Assembly (NCBI GenBank): GCA_950295325.1
Contig: OX485809.1
Coordinates: forward strand, 13,146,001 to 13,210,000
Reading direction: 5' to 3'
From: Polytrichum commune
Lineage: Eukaryota > Streptophyta > Polytrichopsida > Polytrichales > Polytrichaceae
DNA length: 64,000 bases
Part shown: one piece after another, positions 38,949 through 51,598 of the stretch
Layout: every line of letters begins with the position of its first letter
Numbering within the stretch: position 1 is the first letter of the stretch
Position numbers and translations under genes: made by a program
The notes under the pieces: model-generated
What the model saw: only the letters and a program-made list of their open reading frames with translations
Database searches by the model: none
What the model was told of the DNA's origin: nothing

Positions 38949-39494
38949 ATTTTATATGGGTCTTATGAGTTTACAATTCCTCATAAATTGATAAAATATT
39001 AGTACTCCAATATATGTGTTAATTATATATCTATATCATACTAAATTATATTTTTAGACCGCACATGTTTTCATGTTTGTATTAAAAAGATGATTACATT
39101 TTACTAATCCTAAATATGCAGTTATTGACTCAAAAATAGTATGGATCAAGATAAATTATATTGGAAACATTATCGTGGTATGAAAAAAAAATGAAGTGGG
39201 CCACAATACTAGGTATAGAAGGTGTGGTAGTTGTCAACTAGAGTAGTTGACAAAAAATTAGATCCTATTTGGAGACCATATATAAGTGCATCATCGATTC
39301 AAAAGCAATGAAACACATGGATTTTCATAAGACGGAATTTGACACATGTGAGGTAGTTGCTCCACATAATATCTATTTTGATAATAATAATAGCATCATA
39401 AAGCAATTGAAATAGGTTCTATTGTTAGTGAGGTGTTGATTAAAAGCTAAACCAAAAGGATTCTATCAAAGATAGCCTTCATGTGCCCAAATTG

Positions 39495-39866
39495 CAAGCA
39501 AATGTATTATGATAACACTAGATGGAGAAGAGATTGTAATGGGATTGCATAAAAACAAATTATATCAAATAAACTTCATTAAGGTGCATGCAATGGATGG
39601 CTCACATTGCACACATATGTATGTTTGGATGCATGCATATGCCTAGTGAAAAGAGAGATAAGCTTGATGTAAAAGGCACCAAATATTTATTTTTTGGTTA
39701 TTCTGAAAGCAGTAAAGCATATAGACTCATGTGTCTGAAAACCAACAAAATTATCAAAAGTAGGGATGTTGTGTTCATGGAGGATAGTGTTGGGGATGAT
39801 TTGGAAATACTTCTAAGTGGGAGAAATGAGGCTCCCATGGTGGTAGTGGCGGACAAATCCTCTTAG
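39495..39866 (+). pseudogene. Ty1/Copia retrotransposon polyprotein relic
   Basis: The frame 39588-39866 reads FGCMHMPSEKRDKLDVKGTK and then FFGYSESSKAYRL with SRDVVFMED, the conserved C-terminal part of Copia integrase. Just upstream, in another frame, DGEEIVMGLHKNKLYQINF resembles the GAG pre-integrase region. The integrase core that should lie between them is missing, so an internal deletion plus frameshift has occurred. No LTRs or reverse transcriptase were found nearby. Confidence 0.8.
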
Positions 39867-40616
39867 ATGCAAGATCTCATCGTCCAATAATCATTATGAG
39901 AATTTTGGGAATTTTTGTTTCTTTTTCTTTTCTTAGTAGTTGACCAACTAATCGATTTCCTGAATAAAAAAATCCAAAAAAATGGACTGTTGGTTATTGT
40001 AGCCAACAAGATCTACCAATCCATAATTATTTGGAACTTTTTATTTTTATTTTTATTTTTATTCGCAGTCAACTTAGTAGTTCATCATATTACCCCAATT
40101 TCACAACATAGGGTGGTCTATTCCCCTGCAACTTGACATAAATTATAGATCAATTTTGACACCATATGGTTAGAAATAGGGTAACCTCTTGATAAGTTGA
40201 CACCTAATCCTTCCAGGGTAGAATAGTATGAGGTGTAGATTGAAAGCATGTTTAGGTGCCACAATTATCAATTACAACAATCAACATTGTCGATTTTGTA
40301 ACTAACCATTGGTTGGAAATAGGGTAACGTATGTGACGAGAATTTGAAATGACATAATCTTCACCTCAAAAATTGATGCTAATTTAGTTTGTGAGGAAAA
40401 AAGTACGCAAAAAATACGAAATTCTTATGAACTTCATTTCTCTACGTGAGGAATTTTTTTGTCATCATCATACCTATGCTGCAGATATGCTACATTGCTT
40501 AACTGGTAGGGAATGGGTCGTTTACCTTAAAGGGAGAGTTCCAGTGCAAGATACTTTGAGTTTTATTACATTACAAATTTTAATAAGGTAGAGAAACAAA
40601 AAACTATGAAAACAAA
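39867..40616. other. Intergenic, nothing identified
   Basis: AT-rich with poly-T tracts near 39915-40070. No gene. Confidence 0.4.
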
Positions 40617-40996
40617 TTGATTCAGCCAGGCCTAAAATTTGTGTAATATTTTTTTAGAGATGGAGTAAAAGGAATGATGAGGACTACAAGTTGTTTGTAG
40701 TTTTATTCCTTGTAAAACATTAGTTACATTTTCCCAAAGAGTCAAGTAAGTCAAACCCCGTGCTTGTACAATAGTGTCTCCCTAATTTGAGCATCAAAAT
40801 ATCCTACTCTACATACAAATGCACACAAAATGGTTAACTCAATGACAAGGTTAACCCAAAAGTGATCCCAAGTGGTGTGAAATAGGACCTATTTGGACAA
40901 TCACCTCATCTAGCCTATCATTGCATCATTTTCGAGCCACCAGTTTAACAATTAACCATTTTGGGTGCACACAAGAATCATTCTACTCCTAGTATA
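40617..40996 (+). repeat. Dispersed repeat, copy 2 (partner at 7286-7652)
   Basis: Collinear with copy 1; both start near GATTCAGC-AG and continue through the shared AATTTGAGCATCAAA and GTGATCCCAAGTGGTGTGAA segments. Confidence 0.75.
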
Positions 40997-41164
40997 GTGC
41001 ACAAAAACTATCAATCACCTTTTCCGTTTTCTACCTTATGTGACATTCTATGTAATATGAAAACCTTTGTACTATAATATAATGTGTTGATGCTACCATT
41101 GACCTTTATTGTTCACATGACTTGTATTCATTCTAAAGGCCCTTTGTACACACTAATACTACTA

Positions 41165-41335
41165 GAGAATGTGGTCTTGGAACACACTTCCCATTTGAGA
41201 GGGGCGGTCATAGGCACATGACCCCACTCACAAGAGTTGAGTGCAATCTACTCTTGTGAGTGGCGTCATGTGCTACTGACCACCCCTGTTAAATATGAAG
41301 TGTGTTCTAGGAGCATAATTTCTAGCATACCTTTA
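41165..41335. repeat. Foldback element with ~65-90-bp arms
   Basis: The left arm (GAACACACTTCCCATTTGAG, then GGGGCGGTCA...CCACTCACAAGAGT) is inverted in the right arm around a short loop near 41245. The ends CTAGAGAA / TTTCTAG are also inverted. No clear target duplication. Confidence 0.75.
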
Positions 41336-41449
41336 TGGATTTTAGTGTCACATGCATAAGAATATCACTTACCCTATTTTGAGACATATGCTAGCATGCT
41401 ACATTGATAACCAACAATTTTACCATTAGTGTCACCTCATGATACTTGG

Positions 41450-41690
41450 CGTTCAAGTATGCTCATTAATATCTTGGCCTGGGTATGTTCAATAGTTTTA
41501 TGAGGTGTTCGCGTATCTTACACAATAGTCTACAAGTTGACTAAAAGTGTACACAACGACACTTGCCAATTAGTATGCTCAAGAATATCTTCCTCTTGCA
41601 TACTAGAATGTAAACACATGACACTTGCCATTAGTATGCTCAATAATATCTTCCCTTGACACACTAAGACGCAAACTATCATCTCAAATA
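41450..41690. repeat. Short tandem repeat, ~75-bp units
   Basis: Three degenerate copies carrying GACACTTGCCA-TTAGTATGCTCAA and AATATCTTCC; the first copy is partial. Confidence 0.6.
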
Positions 41691-41699
41691 TCCCAATGT

Positions 41700-42949
41700 G
41701 CGATGCTAAATATCACGATGTATACATATATATTTTTCACTTCAAAAAGTTACTTAATTTGACAGATAATATCATGTTGACAATTAAAAGACTTAACACT
41801 TTGAGACTTCCAAGCATCTAGTTAAGGCCCTTTCACAAATAGTGTAAGTGACACCAAACGCCATAAACGGTGTGTTAGTGTAAGATGGTCCGTCAATGAC
41901 GGTGAAGTATTTTGAACATAACATTCTCTTGGAGAAGCCATTGTGAAGGGGCCCACATTCGGTTAGCAAGTACTTTGGGATATGACACATAAGCGGAAAC
42001 GCTTTTTTATCGACTTTGTCCAAAAGAATGTCCGCTAGGTCCAATGGCAACCTTATTGTAATGGCAACCATATTTGCATGAAGGCCACCATACCACTTTC
42101 GTTGACAACCTCAAAGCCTTCACGAAGCACAAATGTTAAGGTAGACGTGCCTACTTCCAACACAACACTCGTTCGGACACCTATATCTATTCGAGTGGTA
42201 TGTGGATCTAAGAATGAATACCAAGAAGACTCGTGTTCGAAAGAGATTGGACCACGTGCTCAAAATATGATAAATATCATTCTAGGCTCAGCAGTAAATG
42301 TGCTTGGAGGAGGGGAGAGGGAAGACTATATGACTACTTAATGAGCACAAGAACTTGTAGTTTGATAATGAATAAGATATTCATATGAGCTTTGAAATTT
42401 GTGAGCCAAATGGCCACAAACACGATTTGAATTTGTTGATTATCTTGCACTAAATGTTTGGTTTCCTACTCTACAAGAGGTGGGTGCAAAGAGAATAGTA
42501 TACAAATAACTTTACCATGGTGGTTTTTAGCGTGTCCATCTATCAATGGAAAGTCCGACATGCGCCCATCCATGCCGCTTGACGTTAGTGCATGATGTTA
42601 TCCCTTGGAATTCACACCTAATTAGTCCCTAGGTAGTATAGTTCTCTACCATCTTTATATCATGGCATTCTTTCACAATGTTTCAATCATGTTAGGGGTT
42701 TGGGGAATATTCTTCAAAATATTGTCAGTCCCACAAAACATTGTTATGGATTTGAATAATGTTATGTTGTTTTCTAGAGGTTCTCAATATAAAGAGGAAA
42801 TCGGGAGTAAATTTTGGTGCTTTCCACCACTGTTATCTTTGAAACAATATGGGGGACACCAAAATCCAGCCTCACCTTCCTTTCAAAACAAACCCCTATT
42901 CCTAGGTACACTAAATAGTCCTATTAGAGTGGGTGGAAAATTAGCATGG
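41700..42949. other. Intergenic, nothing firmly identified
   Basis: 42330-42560 is a diverged relative of the 290-bp tandem units at 60.2-60.7 kb (shared ATAAGATAT-TTCATA-GAGCT and ATCTTGCACTAA). 42700-42745 is related to the palindrome at 24.3 kb. Frames near 42078 and 42662 show no family. Confidence 0.4.
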
Positions 42950-43275
42950 GAATAAATGACATGGGCGACACTAATTTTTTAGTCAAGGTCGATTTAACAT
43001 GGGTCTAAGATCTTGGGTCTTCACTCAAGCCTTCATGAAGACTTCCAGCCGACACACTGAATATTAGTTATGTGAGAAAAATAGCACACAAAACAATAAT
43101 CACCCACATTAATTCTCTAGGGAAAAAAAAACTTTATGTGGCACACAATAATTTTTTAGCTAAAAATTTAGTGTGGGTTGAAAGTTAACGTGGCCCACGC
43201 TAATTTTTTAGCTAAAAATTTAGCATGGGTTGAAAGTTAATGTGACCCACATTAATTCTCACTATGTGAATCAAC
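42950..43275. repeat. Palindromic MITE-like repeat cluster
   Basis: The motif GCTAAAAATTTAG-(T/C)ATGGGTTGAAAGTTAA with GTG(G/A)CCCAC is repeated with a ~58-bp period (43135-43260). The left half is a diverged copy of 8035-8270. The CTCG(n) element has inserted at its right edge. Confidence 0.55.
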
Positions 43276-43622
43276 CTCGGGGGGGGGGGGGGGCAGTGTG
43301 TTAAAAAGTTAAGGATATAGGTGCGAACAACCATTATTTTATAGGGGGGTATTACTTCCAATTCTCTTCTTTTTTCACATGCTATCATTATGTAAATTTC
43401 TACTTCGGGTTAATAGAAAAATGGCTTGCATTACTTATAATTCCAAATTACCTATTATTTCATACCCTATAGTACTTTAAAGATGTCTAGTGCCATTTTT
43501 GATACCCTATAATACTCTTAAGTCCATTTATAATTTTTTGCCCTCATGTTTTTAAAATACCCTATCATTTGTTCGCACGTATATTGCTACTCTAGCCAAT
43601 GACTACCCCCCCCCCCCCCGAG
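43276..43622. mobile_element. hAT-type MITE, CTCG(n) family, 347 bp
   Basis: The left end is CTC plus 15 G then CAGTGTG; the right end is 14 C plus GAG. Perfect 8-bp duplications GAATCAAC flank it (43268-43275 and 43623-43630). The interior is almost the same as 38603-38948, with scattered substitutions and small indels. Confidence 0.88.
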
Positions 43623-43630
43623 GAATCAAC

Positions 43631-44210
43631 ATGCACTCTTAAAAAAAAATTGTGGTCCGCAGTAATAGGACTATTTAGTGTTGTTTAATGGATAGAATTT
43701 CGTGACATCTACCATGGGAGGGTGAAAATGGAAAACAACATTGCATGCCCTAGTGATTTCTATGGGTAGCCAAATGAAGTCTAATTTGGGGATAGACCCC
43801 AATTTAGTCTAGTGGGACAAACTTTGAATGCACCAACCTTGGAAGGTGTTGTGAACCGGAATCCAAGTTGAAAGTCATGTGATTTGTGTCTCTAATGATT
43901 ATTTATTATAAGAATCCCACTCATGGCATACAAGTGTCATGTACACCTTCACAATCTCAATTGCCATTCATGCATGCACGGTTTTGAAATGGAAAGCGAT
44001 TGGTTGGTTTTAAAGGGCAATTTTATTTTATTACTTTGGAGAAGAGCCTAGGGCTTTATGAGAGGAGCTCCTAAAGCCATAAAACATGGGATGATTTGCA
44101 TTTGAGAATGAGGAAATGTCTGTCTTTTTAAGTTAGTTGGATGAAGTTTTCTTCATATTTTTAACTTTATAAAAATGAGTTGGGATAGTGTCTACACAGT
44201 TTCACACCTT
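43631..44210. other. Intergenic, no gene seen
   Basis: AT-rich. No frame above 60 codons; no repeat recognised. Confidence 0.4.
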
Positions 44211-44216
44211 CAAGGA

Positions 44217-45180
44217 AGTAAAGTAGAGCCACCTATTCCCGATCAAGAACTCCCATGGGGAATCTAGAGTAGAGGCACCATAACCAATCACTTAAGAGAT
44301 TTTGCACCAGGTTTGGAGAAGTACAAGGTGGTGCAAAAAATTTCTATGTAGGGAGATAGGAATCAAGAGGATTGCATATTTTTCGGTAATCTTATTCCTG
44401 AAATTGAAGTTATTCTAGATTTTTGAAGCCAAACGTACATATTACCAATTTCTAAAGTCTACCAAAACCAGTCATTTAAACTGCTCATTCCTCCTCACTT
44501 TAGCACTCAAGACCGGGACATGTGTCGTGGCACTATTGATTTGGGCCTAATGGAAATTAAGGCCCATCTTAATTAATATGGTACCCTATAGATTACCGAT
44601 GGGGTCTTGATCAGGAATAGGCACCTCTACTATACATGGTGCCATAGATTCAATCAAGTTGGGACTGATTACAGTAATTTCTTTTTGTGGGTGGTTAAAA
44701 TAAGGTTCCACGTTTCGAGGTTTCTAATGGTTAGTTTCCACGTAGGCTATTGGCCCATCATATTCTAGTGGAAATGTAGATGCCGCTAATCGGCATCTAT
44801 ATTTCCTCTAGAATCTAGTGGGTGAAGCGGCCTACATGGAAACTACCCCTAGGTCTCCAACTTCAATGATGGTGTCACTAGGGAATTGATAGTGTGATGA
44901 CACGTGTCCCCGGTTTTGAGTGCTAAAGTGAGGAGGAATTCGTCTCAAAATGAACAGTTATGGTAGCCTATAGACATTGGTAATGTGTTTGGGCCAACTT
45001 CAGGCTTCAAAAAATCATAGTAATTTCGATTCAAGGAATAAAATTACCGACAAATTCGCAGTCCTCCTGATTTCTACCTTCCTACATGGGGAAAATTTTG
45101 CACTGCCTTATACTTGTCCAGATTTGGTGCATAATCTCTCAAGTGATTGATTATGGATGCCTCTACCCTAGATTGTGCTA
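44217..45180. mobile_element. Long foldback element with ~270-bp arms
   Basis: The left arm (44263-44535, from AATCTAGAGTAGAGGCACC) is inverted at 44895-45179 (ending GGTGCATAATCTCTCAAGTG...CTCTACCCTAGATT). A second hairpin sits in the centre around GATGCCGCTAATCGGCATC (44735-44855). A further inverted pair links 44226-44260 with 44593-44630. No coding capacity. Target duplications are unclear. A single-arm relative is at 30320-30530. Confidence 0.75.
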
Positions 45181-47229
45181 AACCAACATCCCACCCGAAG
45201 CCGGCACCTTGAAATCTTGCTTGAAAATTACATATTGGTCATGAGAATTACCACCACGGTAACAACAGGCTTCCATGTTGATTTTGGGTCATCTATCAAT
45301 AAAATTTTGAACCCCTATAACTTTTGCATACGGAACTCAACTAAGGCATGTTTTGGTGCGTTGGAATCCCTTGTCAACTGCTAACCGGTATCAATTAACA
45401 CCTTCATATCTGATAATAGTATATAATATGCGTACCAATTAGAGTGATGGCTTTCATGGCATCTACCTTAGTGTGGGTTGGTAACGAGTGTTCCTTACCG
45501 CACCATTAGGCCACACTCATTCCAAAATCAATGAGAAATTGTGTGTCTTTTTTGCAATGAATTTTTCATTCAATAGTAGGAACTTTACATTGACGATTTA
45601 TTAAAAATCATCGATGAAGTTCACATAAGTTTTAAAATGTTCACAAACAACTCCGATCACAGATTCCAATATATTTGTAATTGGTGACTGTGGTTATGGT
45701 TATTTAGTGTTATCCAAATTGTTCATGAAGTATTCAAGGATCAATGTGGATCACACAAATGGTGATTCTCAATGTAGTAATTTTTGTTTCAACATCACCA
45801 TAACTTGATGTGTGTGCTTTATCAGCTGTTGCTGGAGTAACTTAGTTCCTTACGGTGGAATTTTAAACAAGGCCTCTAATTATCCTTGGTTAACCTTAAC
45901 TTAAATTTATGAAGTTACTAACCTTAACTAAAATGCTTGGATGCTCTTAGCAAGAGTGACCTATGAACATATATAAGCCCATCCAAAAATCATGTGGATG
46001 AAGAGAGTCTTCATGTATGCTTGCCTCTATAGGAAGTTGGCAGATTGATTGAACAATCTATTTATCTATCCATCTTACTAACATAAGCCTATAACTTCCA
46101 AATGTACACACATTTTTATGTTTTTGGATTGGTTTAAAAATCGTCTCATACAGTTAGCAATTACAAATCACACAACAATTCATTTTAAGTTTCAATATAA
46201 TAGTTGAGATGTAGGAGTTATAAAATCTGGATTATAAAAAGACTTTCTTTTTCATCTTTTGACAATCACATAGACCTTCTTAGTTGTGTTAACAATAGAA
46301 CTTGAAATTTTATTTTATTTCTTATGAATAAAGTAGAATGTCAATCATTGTAGCACATGCCATTGTGGTGTGTGTGATTGACTACAAGTCTTTGTCATAT
46401 ACCACTCAAATATAGGTGTATTATTAAGAAGAGCGACCACATACATAAGACCCCCAAAACCTTAAACCAACTCTTATGTCGCCTCAAAGTCTTTTGGAAC
46501 AAAGCTTACACTTAGGGAGATTAGGTCAACAATGTTTACAAGGATTCCAAGTGGTTCGAGTTTAAGTTGCATGTCGGAAACGGTTCCTTGAATGCGGAAA
46601 TTTTAGAAGGTCGGTGACTCCGGCCTTGCAAGTCATCCACACTCTATAGGCCATGTACGCATGGCAGCACGGGAGTGGACGATCCACGAATCCAAGGTGC
46701 ATGGGGACTTTGTCCATGACAGGTGGACAAGATGTGCCACGTGGCCACCGTACCATGTCCTCTCACTCACAACTTTCTCTTCCTCCCCCGTACCCTAACC
46801 TCTCTCTTTTCACTCTTTTACAAATGTGCCTCCAAACGTAGAATGTGAAAAGAGGATACTTAAAGAACTTGCAATGGTGCAAGTATTAAGGGTGGGTTTC
46901 CTCGAAGGCCCAAGACCAAAGAGACTCCAAAATTGAGCAATCTAGGGAGTTTACATTGCGGGTCCATGTCCAAGGTATGAAAAGATGACATGGTGTCAAT
47001 GTGACATCACTTTCCTGTCAAATCTCAACAGTCCCCACTAAAGAAATTACTCCTAACTTGAGAGACCAATATCAAGCTGGAATCCAAACTCGGGGTATTT
47101 TGGACCCTGAGCTCTTTGGACCCGGATTCGGATGTAAACCCGCCCTAAGGAAGGCATACCCAGCCTGATACATAACGATTTGAGGCATGCAGATTGGATC
47201 ATAACATGTTCATGCAAACTCCAAAACTT
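45181..47229. other. Intergenic with dispersed-motif copy
   Basis: Holds an ACCACTCAAATATAGGTGT copy at 46401. No gene. A GC-richer patch at 46600-46760 has short frames on both strands with no family match. Confidence 0.4.
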
Positions 47230-47650
47230 GTGAGAGAAATGACTGCAACTGTCATTTGGATTGGCTAATCACCTCTACCAATGATGTGCTTAATATCCTC
47301 CAAGAAGTGGGCTAAATGGAAATAAAATCTCCATTTTAAAACCACTTGTCTCGGCTTCCAAGTAAATCTTCCTCTTGTGGTAACAATAAGACCTAGAAGA
47401 CATAAGATGTTATAAGTTGCCGCGTAAGTATAATTGTATTCCCTTCAAGGGGGCCCGGGGTAACATTGAATTGTGGTAAAGCTTCACTACAAAGTAGGTC
47501 CCTCTCGAACGTGCACAAGATCTCTCTCTCAAAGAGAGTGTGGTTTCAATGGCCAACATTTGTGTGTCGTCCTTTCCTAATCCATTGGGTCCAGGTCCCA
47601 CGTCTTCATGCAATCGAGAAGTAAGTATAATACCATTTCATGCTAGTTAT
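47230..47650. repeat. Dispersed repeat family, member 1
   Basis: 47270-47420 matches 49135-49300 (ACCAATGA, TTAATATCCTC, TAAGTAAATCTT-CTCTTGTGG). 47440-47650 matches 50230-50280 and 50690-50880 (TCTCGAAC-GTGCACAAG, GTCGTCCTTTCCTA-TCCATTG, CCACGTCTTCAT). This is a composite of the same family in different states of decay. Confidence 0.65.
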
Positions 47651-49308
47651 TACAAATAGGTATCACTCAATGTAGAGGTGCTTTAAACCAACCCTTTGGT
47701 TGCTTTAGCCTATTTTTGGGTTTCACTTGGATTAGTGGTGTGCATGATTGAATTAGCAAATGGGTTTAGACATGGTAGAAATGGAAAGTACAATAAACTA
47801 CACTTAATATGAATATATCTCTAGCGATTTAAATCTTTCCTTAGACCCAAATTATTAAAAAAAATTGCAAACAACTCACAAAGTCAATTTGTTGTGGCAA
47901 ATTGACACATGCTCAACATTGTACGTGTTTTTGTCCAAAATCAACCTTGCTATCTCTCAGAACCACCTTCACCTTTTGCTCAAACCGACCCTGCTCTAAA
48001 ACCAACACTCCACCCAATAAAACATTTGAGTCCTTATAAGTTTTGCATATGGGATCATTATATATATATATATATATATATATAATTAGTTAAATTTTAA
48101 AAAATAAAAAATAAACACACACACACACACACACACACACAAGCAACCCACCCCTAGCTGCATCCCAACATTTACCCAAATCCAATCCCCCTTTTGGCCA
48201 AAGTCGACCTTGCATTCATCCCAAACTACCAGTTTTTTCTCCCAAATCCATCCCCAATCTGTGTTGGAGATACGTTGGAGATATTTTACCCCTTTATTGC
48301 CCCTAATGATCCAAGGGGTCATCTCTTGCTAGGTGAGTGTTTTAGACTACCACAACACACCGTCAAGTGGGCTTCCTACTTTGCATAGTGATTTTGATAT
48401 ACATCAAGAAGAGATATGTGCAAGTTAATTTAGATTTCAATTTGGCATGAAGGAGAATGATGCTTTGAGGTAAATTTCATCCTCATAGAAGGTTACCAAG
48501 ACTTGAACAAGCAGGCAAGTTTTCTTACTGTCTGTGTTGCTCATTGTAAGAATAAGTGATCTTAACTAGTTTGGCCAACACCCAAAGCAAACAAGCTCCA
48601 AATATAGCCTTCAAGTTCAATATGAGAGACACCATCATCCAATCAATGAACTTTGAACACCTCTAGAAAAGGTATATGAACTCTAAATTTTGAAACTTAA
48701 ATTCCCACATGTAAATTTTCCAGTTTTGTATGTATGTGTATGTTGCATCCAAGGGCCATATCCATCATGTCATCCAAATTTAGAAAAGGACAATATTCTC
48801 ATTAGCTACCCCAACTTGATAGATTCAACTTTGTGACTGTTAGATCTTCTCAAATTTTGTTGGAATAGTGATAATTTTGTTCCCACACCTTCATTATGAA
48901 GTTGGCTTCTACATGCAAGTGGTCAATCAAAAAAAATATTGAAAATAGTGGGCTCAAATGCCCTTGACAGTATGAGTGGTATGAAATCTCCAAGTTCATT
49001 GGAATACACCTTGGGCCAATAAAGGGTCAAGATGTGCTCTATTCATGGGATTAGGAGGCGTGCATAGGGTGTGCTTTAAGGAGGGGGTTGCAATCAACAC
49101 ACTCTACATTATAGCCTCAATATGGATTTGCTATCCATTTCATACCAATGACATGTTTAATATCCTCTAGTAAGTGGCTAATCTAAAATATAATGTCCAT
49201 TTTAGAATATTTCTCTAAGTGGCAATTATATGTACCTTGGTCTATAAGTAAATCTTTCTCTTGTGGCAACTATAAGATCTAGAAATCATATTTCAATAAA
49301 AATTGAAC
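47651..49308. other. Intergenic with microsatellites and repeat member 2
   Basis: A (TA)n tract at about 48059-48084 and a (CA)n tract at 48115-48141. 49135-49300 is a diverged copy of 47270-47420. No gene. Confidence 0.6.
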
Positions 49309-49311
49309 TTA

Positions 49312-49822
49312 TGCCCCCTCCCCACTTGACATTAGTAAATAACCAAAGACTTCCCTAAAACCCGGGTAAAGCTCCCTCGGATATAGCGGACACGTCCGGC
49401 TATCCCAATGCACCTACAAGAACTTGCTTTGGAGATTTCCAAGTAGCTTTTAGTTCAGTAGCTTTCACACATGTTCATTGTTTTATCTACCAACCAATGA
49501 ATGTTGGATAGTTTTTGTCCCATCCCCAAATGCCTTAATACTTACCATCGGTTTTTGTTAATGGAGCTCCTCGTTCCCTCATAGCTAAGACTAAAAGCAA
49601 CCAATCACAAGAGCGGGAGGCAACACTTTTAGAGGTCCTGCATTCTTGCCTCATGTCTAGGTACCGATGGGAGGGTTGGTAGTTTTAGCTTAAAACCTCC
49701 ACTTTTAAGCCATGCCACATCATTTGCCGACTAGGCTCGGCACTAGATAATGTCGATGTTGTGAACGCTCATTTTTAAGAACCCACCTTTAGGCTTAGCT
49801 AATGTCAAGTGGGGAGGGGGCA
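49312..49822. mobile_element. TIR element, 511 bp, TTA-flanked (PIF/Harbinger-like MITE)
   Basis: The terminal inverted repeat TGCCCCCTCCCCACTTGACA continues with TTAG on both ends. TTA at 49309-49311 and 49823-49825 is a 3-bp target duplication, as made by PIF/Harbinger transposases. No transposase inside. Assignment to the superfamily is from target length and sequence only. Confidence 0.7.
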
Positions 49823-49825
49823 TTA

Positions 49826-50880
49826 GTCCAAGTCCATAATTATAACATGTTGATTTCTATAGTAGGGTCCTTTGGCAGAATTGTATGGTAGGATGCTATA
49901 TTAGAATAAACAAAGTTAATTAAGATACTATTATAGTTTTTTTTATTATATATTCAATACTAATCATATAAATGAATAGGTTTAGCATCAAAAAATAAAT
50001 ACTTGATTTTCCCCACTATAGTTAATTATCATATAATTGAAAATCTGATTGAGGATTCACACATCTCTTAAAAAAATTATGTACATCAGAAGTGTATCAA
50101 CAAACCTATCGATAGAATTGAAACAACCCAAAAGTCCAAATTTTGTGAATACGTCCAGATTTACTTAAATATGAGTTCTAAAAGACATCGATAGCAGAAG
50201 TTGACATGTAAGGAAAATTTTACACCCTCAAGGGTGCTTGGGACAACATGATTTGTGGTAAAAACCTAACTACATCAAGAATGCGAAAAGGTATGTGGGT
50301 GTATTATTCAATTCATGTTTCATGTTCTCCAACCTCTACCAATTGGATTTACACAATGAAACTTATGTTACATTAGTAAATCCACAATGTCGCATCAACA
50401 AATAATCCGGATTAAAATTCAAGCCTCCCCTTATATAGTTATGATTTGTCGGAAGCAACAAGTTTGTTGATTCCTTCACTGAATACATTGGTCCTCCCAG
50501 TTGTGTTCACTCTTGAGTGTGGAGTAATTAATGAGATTTCAAGATGTATTCCAAGCTCTTTTAAACAAGTGTCTTTAACTTATGGTGATTGTTCTTTGAT
50601 CCTCACTTGACCACACACCAATCAAATATAGATGTCTGATTAGGAAAAGTAACTGAATAACACCTCTCTAACACCTACATACCTAGCGTCCATCTCGAAC
50701 AGTGCACAAGGTTTCTTAAAGCTAGTGCAATTTCAAGGCCAACATGCCTGTGTTGTGTTTCGTCCTTTCCTACTCCATTGTGTGTCCCTCCCACAATTAT
50801 AATCCATTGCATCCAGGTTCCACGTCTTCATACAAGTTGATCAATACAAAATTGAATAACATTTGATGTTAGCTATTACA
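49826..50880. repeat. Intergenic with repeat family, member 3
   Basis: 50200-50290 and 50680-50880 match parts of 47420-47650. An ATCAAATATAGATGTCTGATTA relative of the dispersed motif lies at about 50618. The rest is AT-rich with no gene. Confidence 0.5.
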
Positions 50881-51598
50881 GTACAAGTACAATTTATCCG
50901 AAATCAGTACCACTTATCCACATCTTGTTACAGCCTTGAAGAACATTCGTCAAAGTTTACTTGCCAGTAATCATATCCACAGAAAGATTATTCACATTAC
51001 TTTCATTCAGAAAACAAGGTTCATTCGTTCAATGTAATTAAGTCTTTAGAGACGTTGACACTACTGTAATCCTTCCTGAAAATCTGAAGCAACCACGAAT
51101 GGGAAGGTGGGAGTAGAGAATAGAAAGAATAAAGAGGAGAAATGCAGAAATGAAGGGAGATTAAGTTTGAGCCACGCCCCAAGACAATCTAAAATGCATT
51201 ATGGGAGCCCCTGACATTGCTTCATCTCCTCACAGAAAGAGCTCACGTAACAGGACAGAGAGGTCCGAAACACTCAAAACATATGGCATGGACCATGAGA
51301 AGTTTGCACATCACCATCCTTGTTTGGGGTCTAGAAAAAACGAAAGCAACCCTCTCCACAACTGATGCAAAAATCTCTGTTTCCAGCATTTCACCCTACT
51401 TAACTCAAGAGAGTTCTAGTAATCCCCGAGTGTTGTACAGGAAGTTCATCGGGCTATCATCTGTTTAAGCATAATGAGTCATGGATGGTGGAGTCAGTCT
51501 TTCCAACCCCAACTTCCATGTGTGTATCTAGTGTAACAGACCTTTGAGTTGGGCAAAGGTAGCTTGATGAATAGCTTGGTTGTTGATTCTATCATGAC
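50881..51598 (-). other. Downstream flank and probable 3'UTR of lycopene cyclase
   Basis: Follows the TAA stop on the minus strand. The plus-strand frame 51217-51468 has no family match. A polyadenylation signal was not assigned. Confidence 0.35.
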
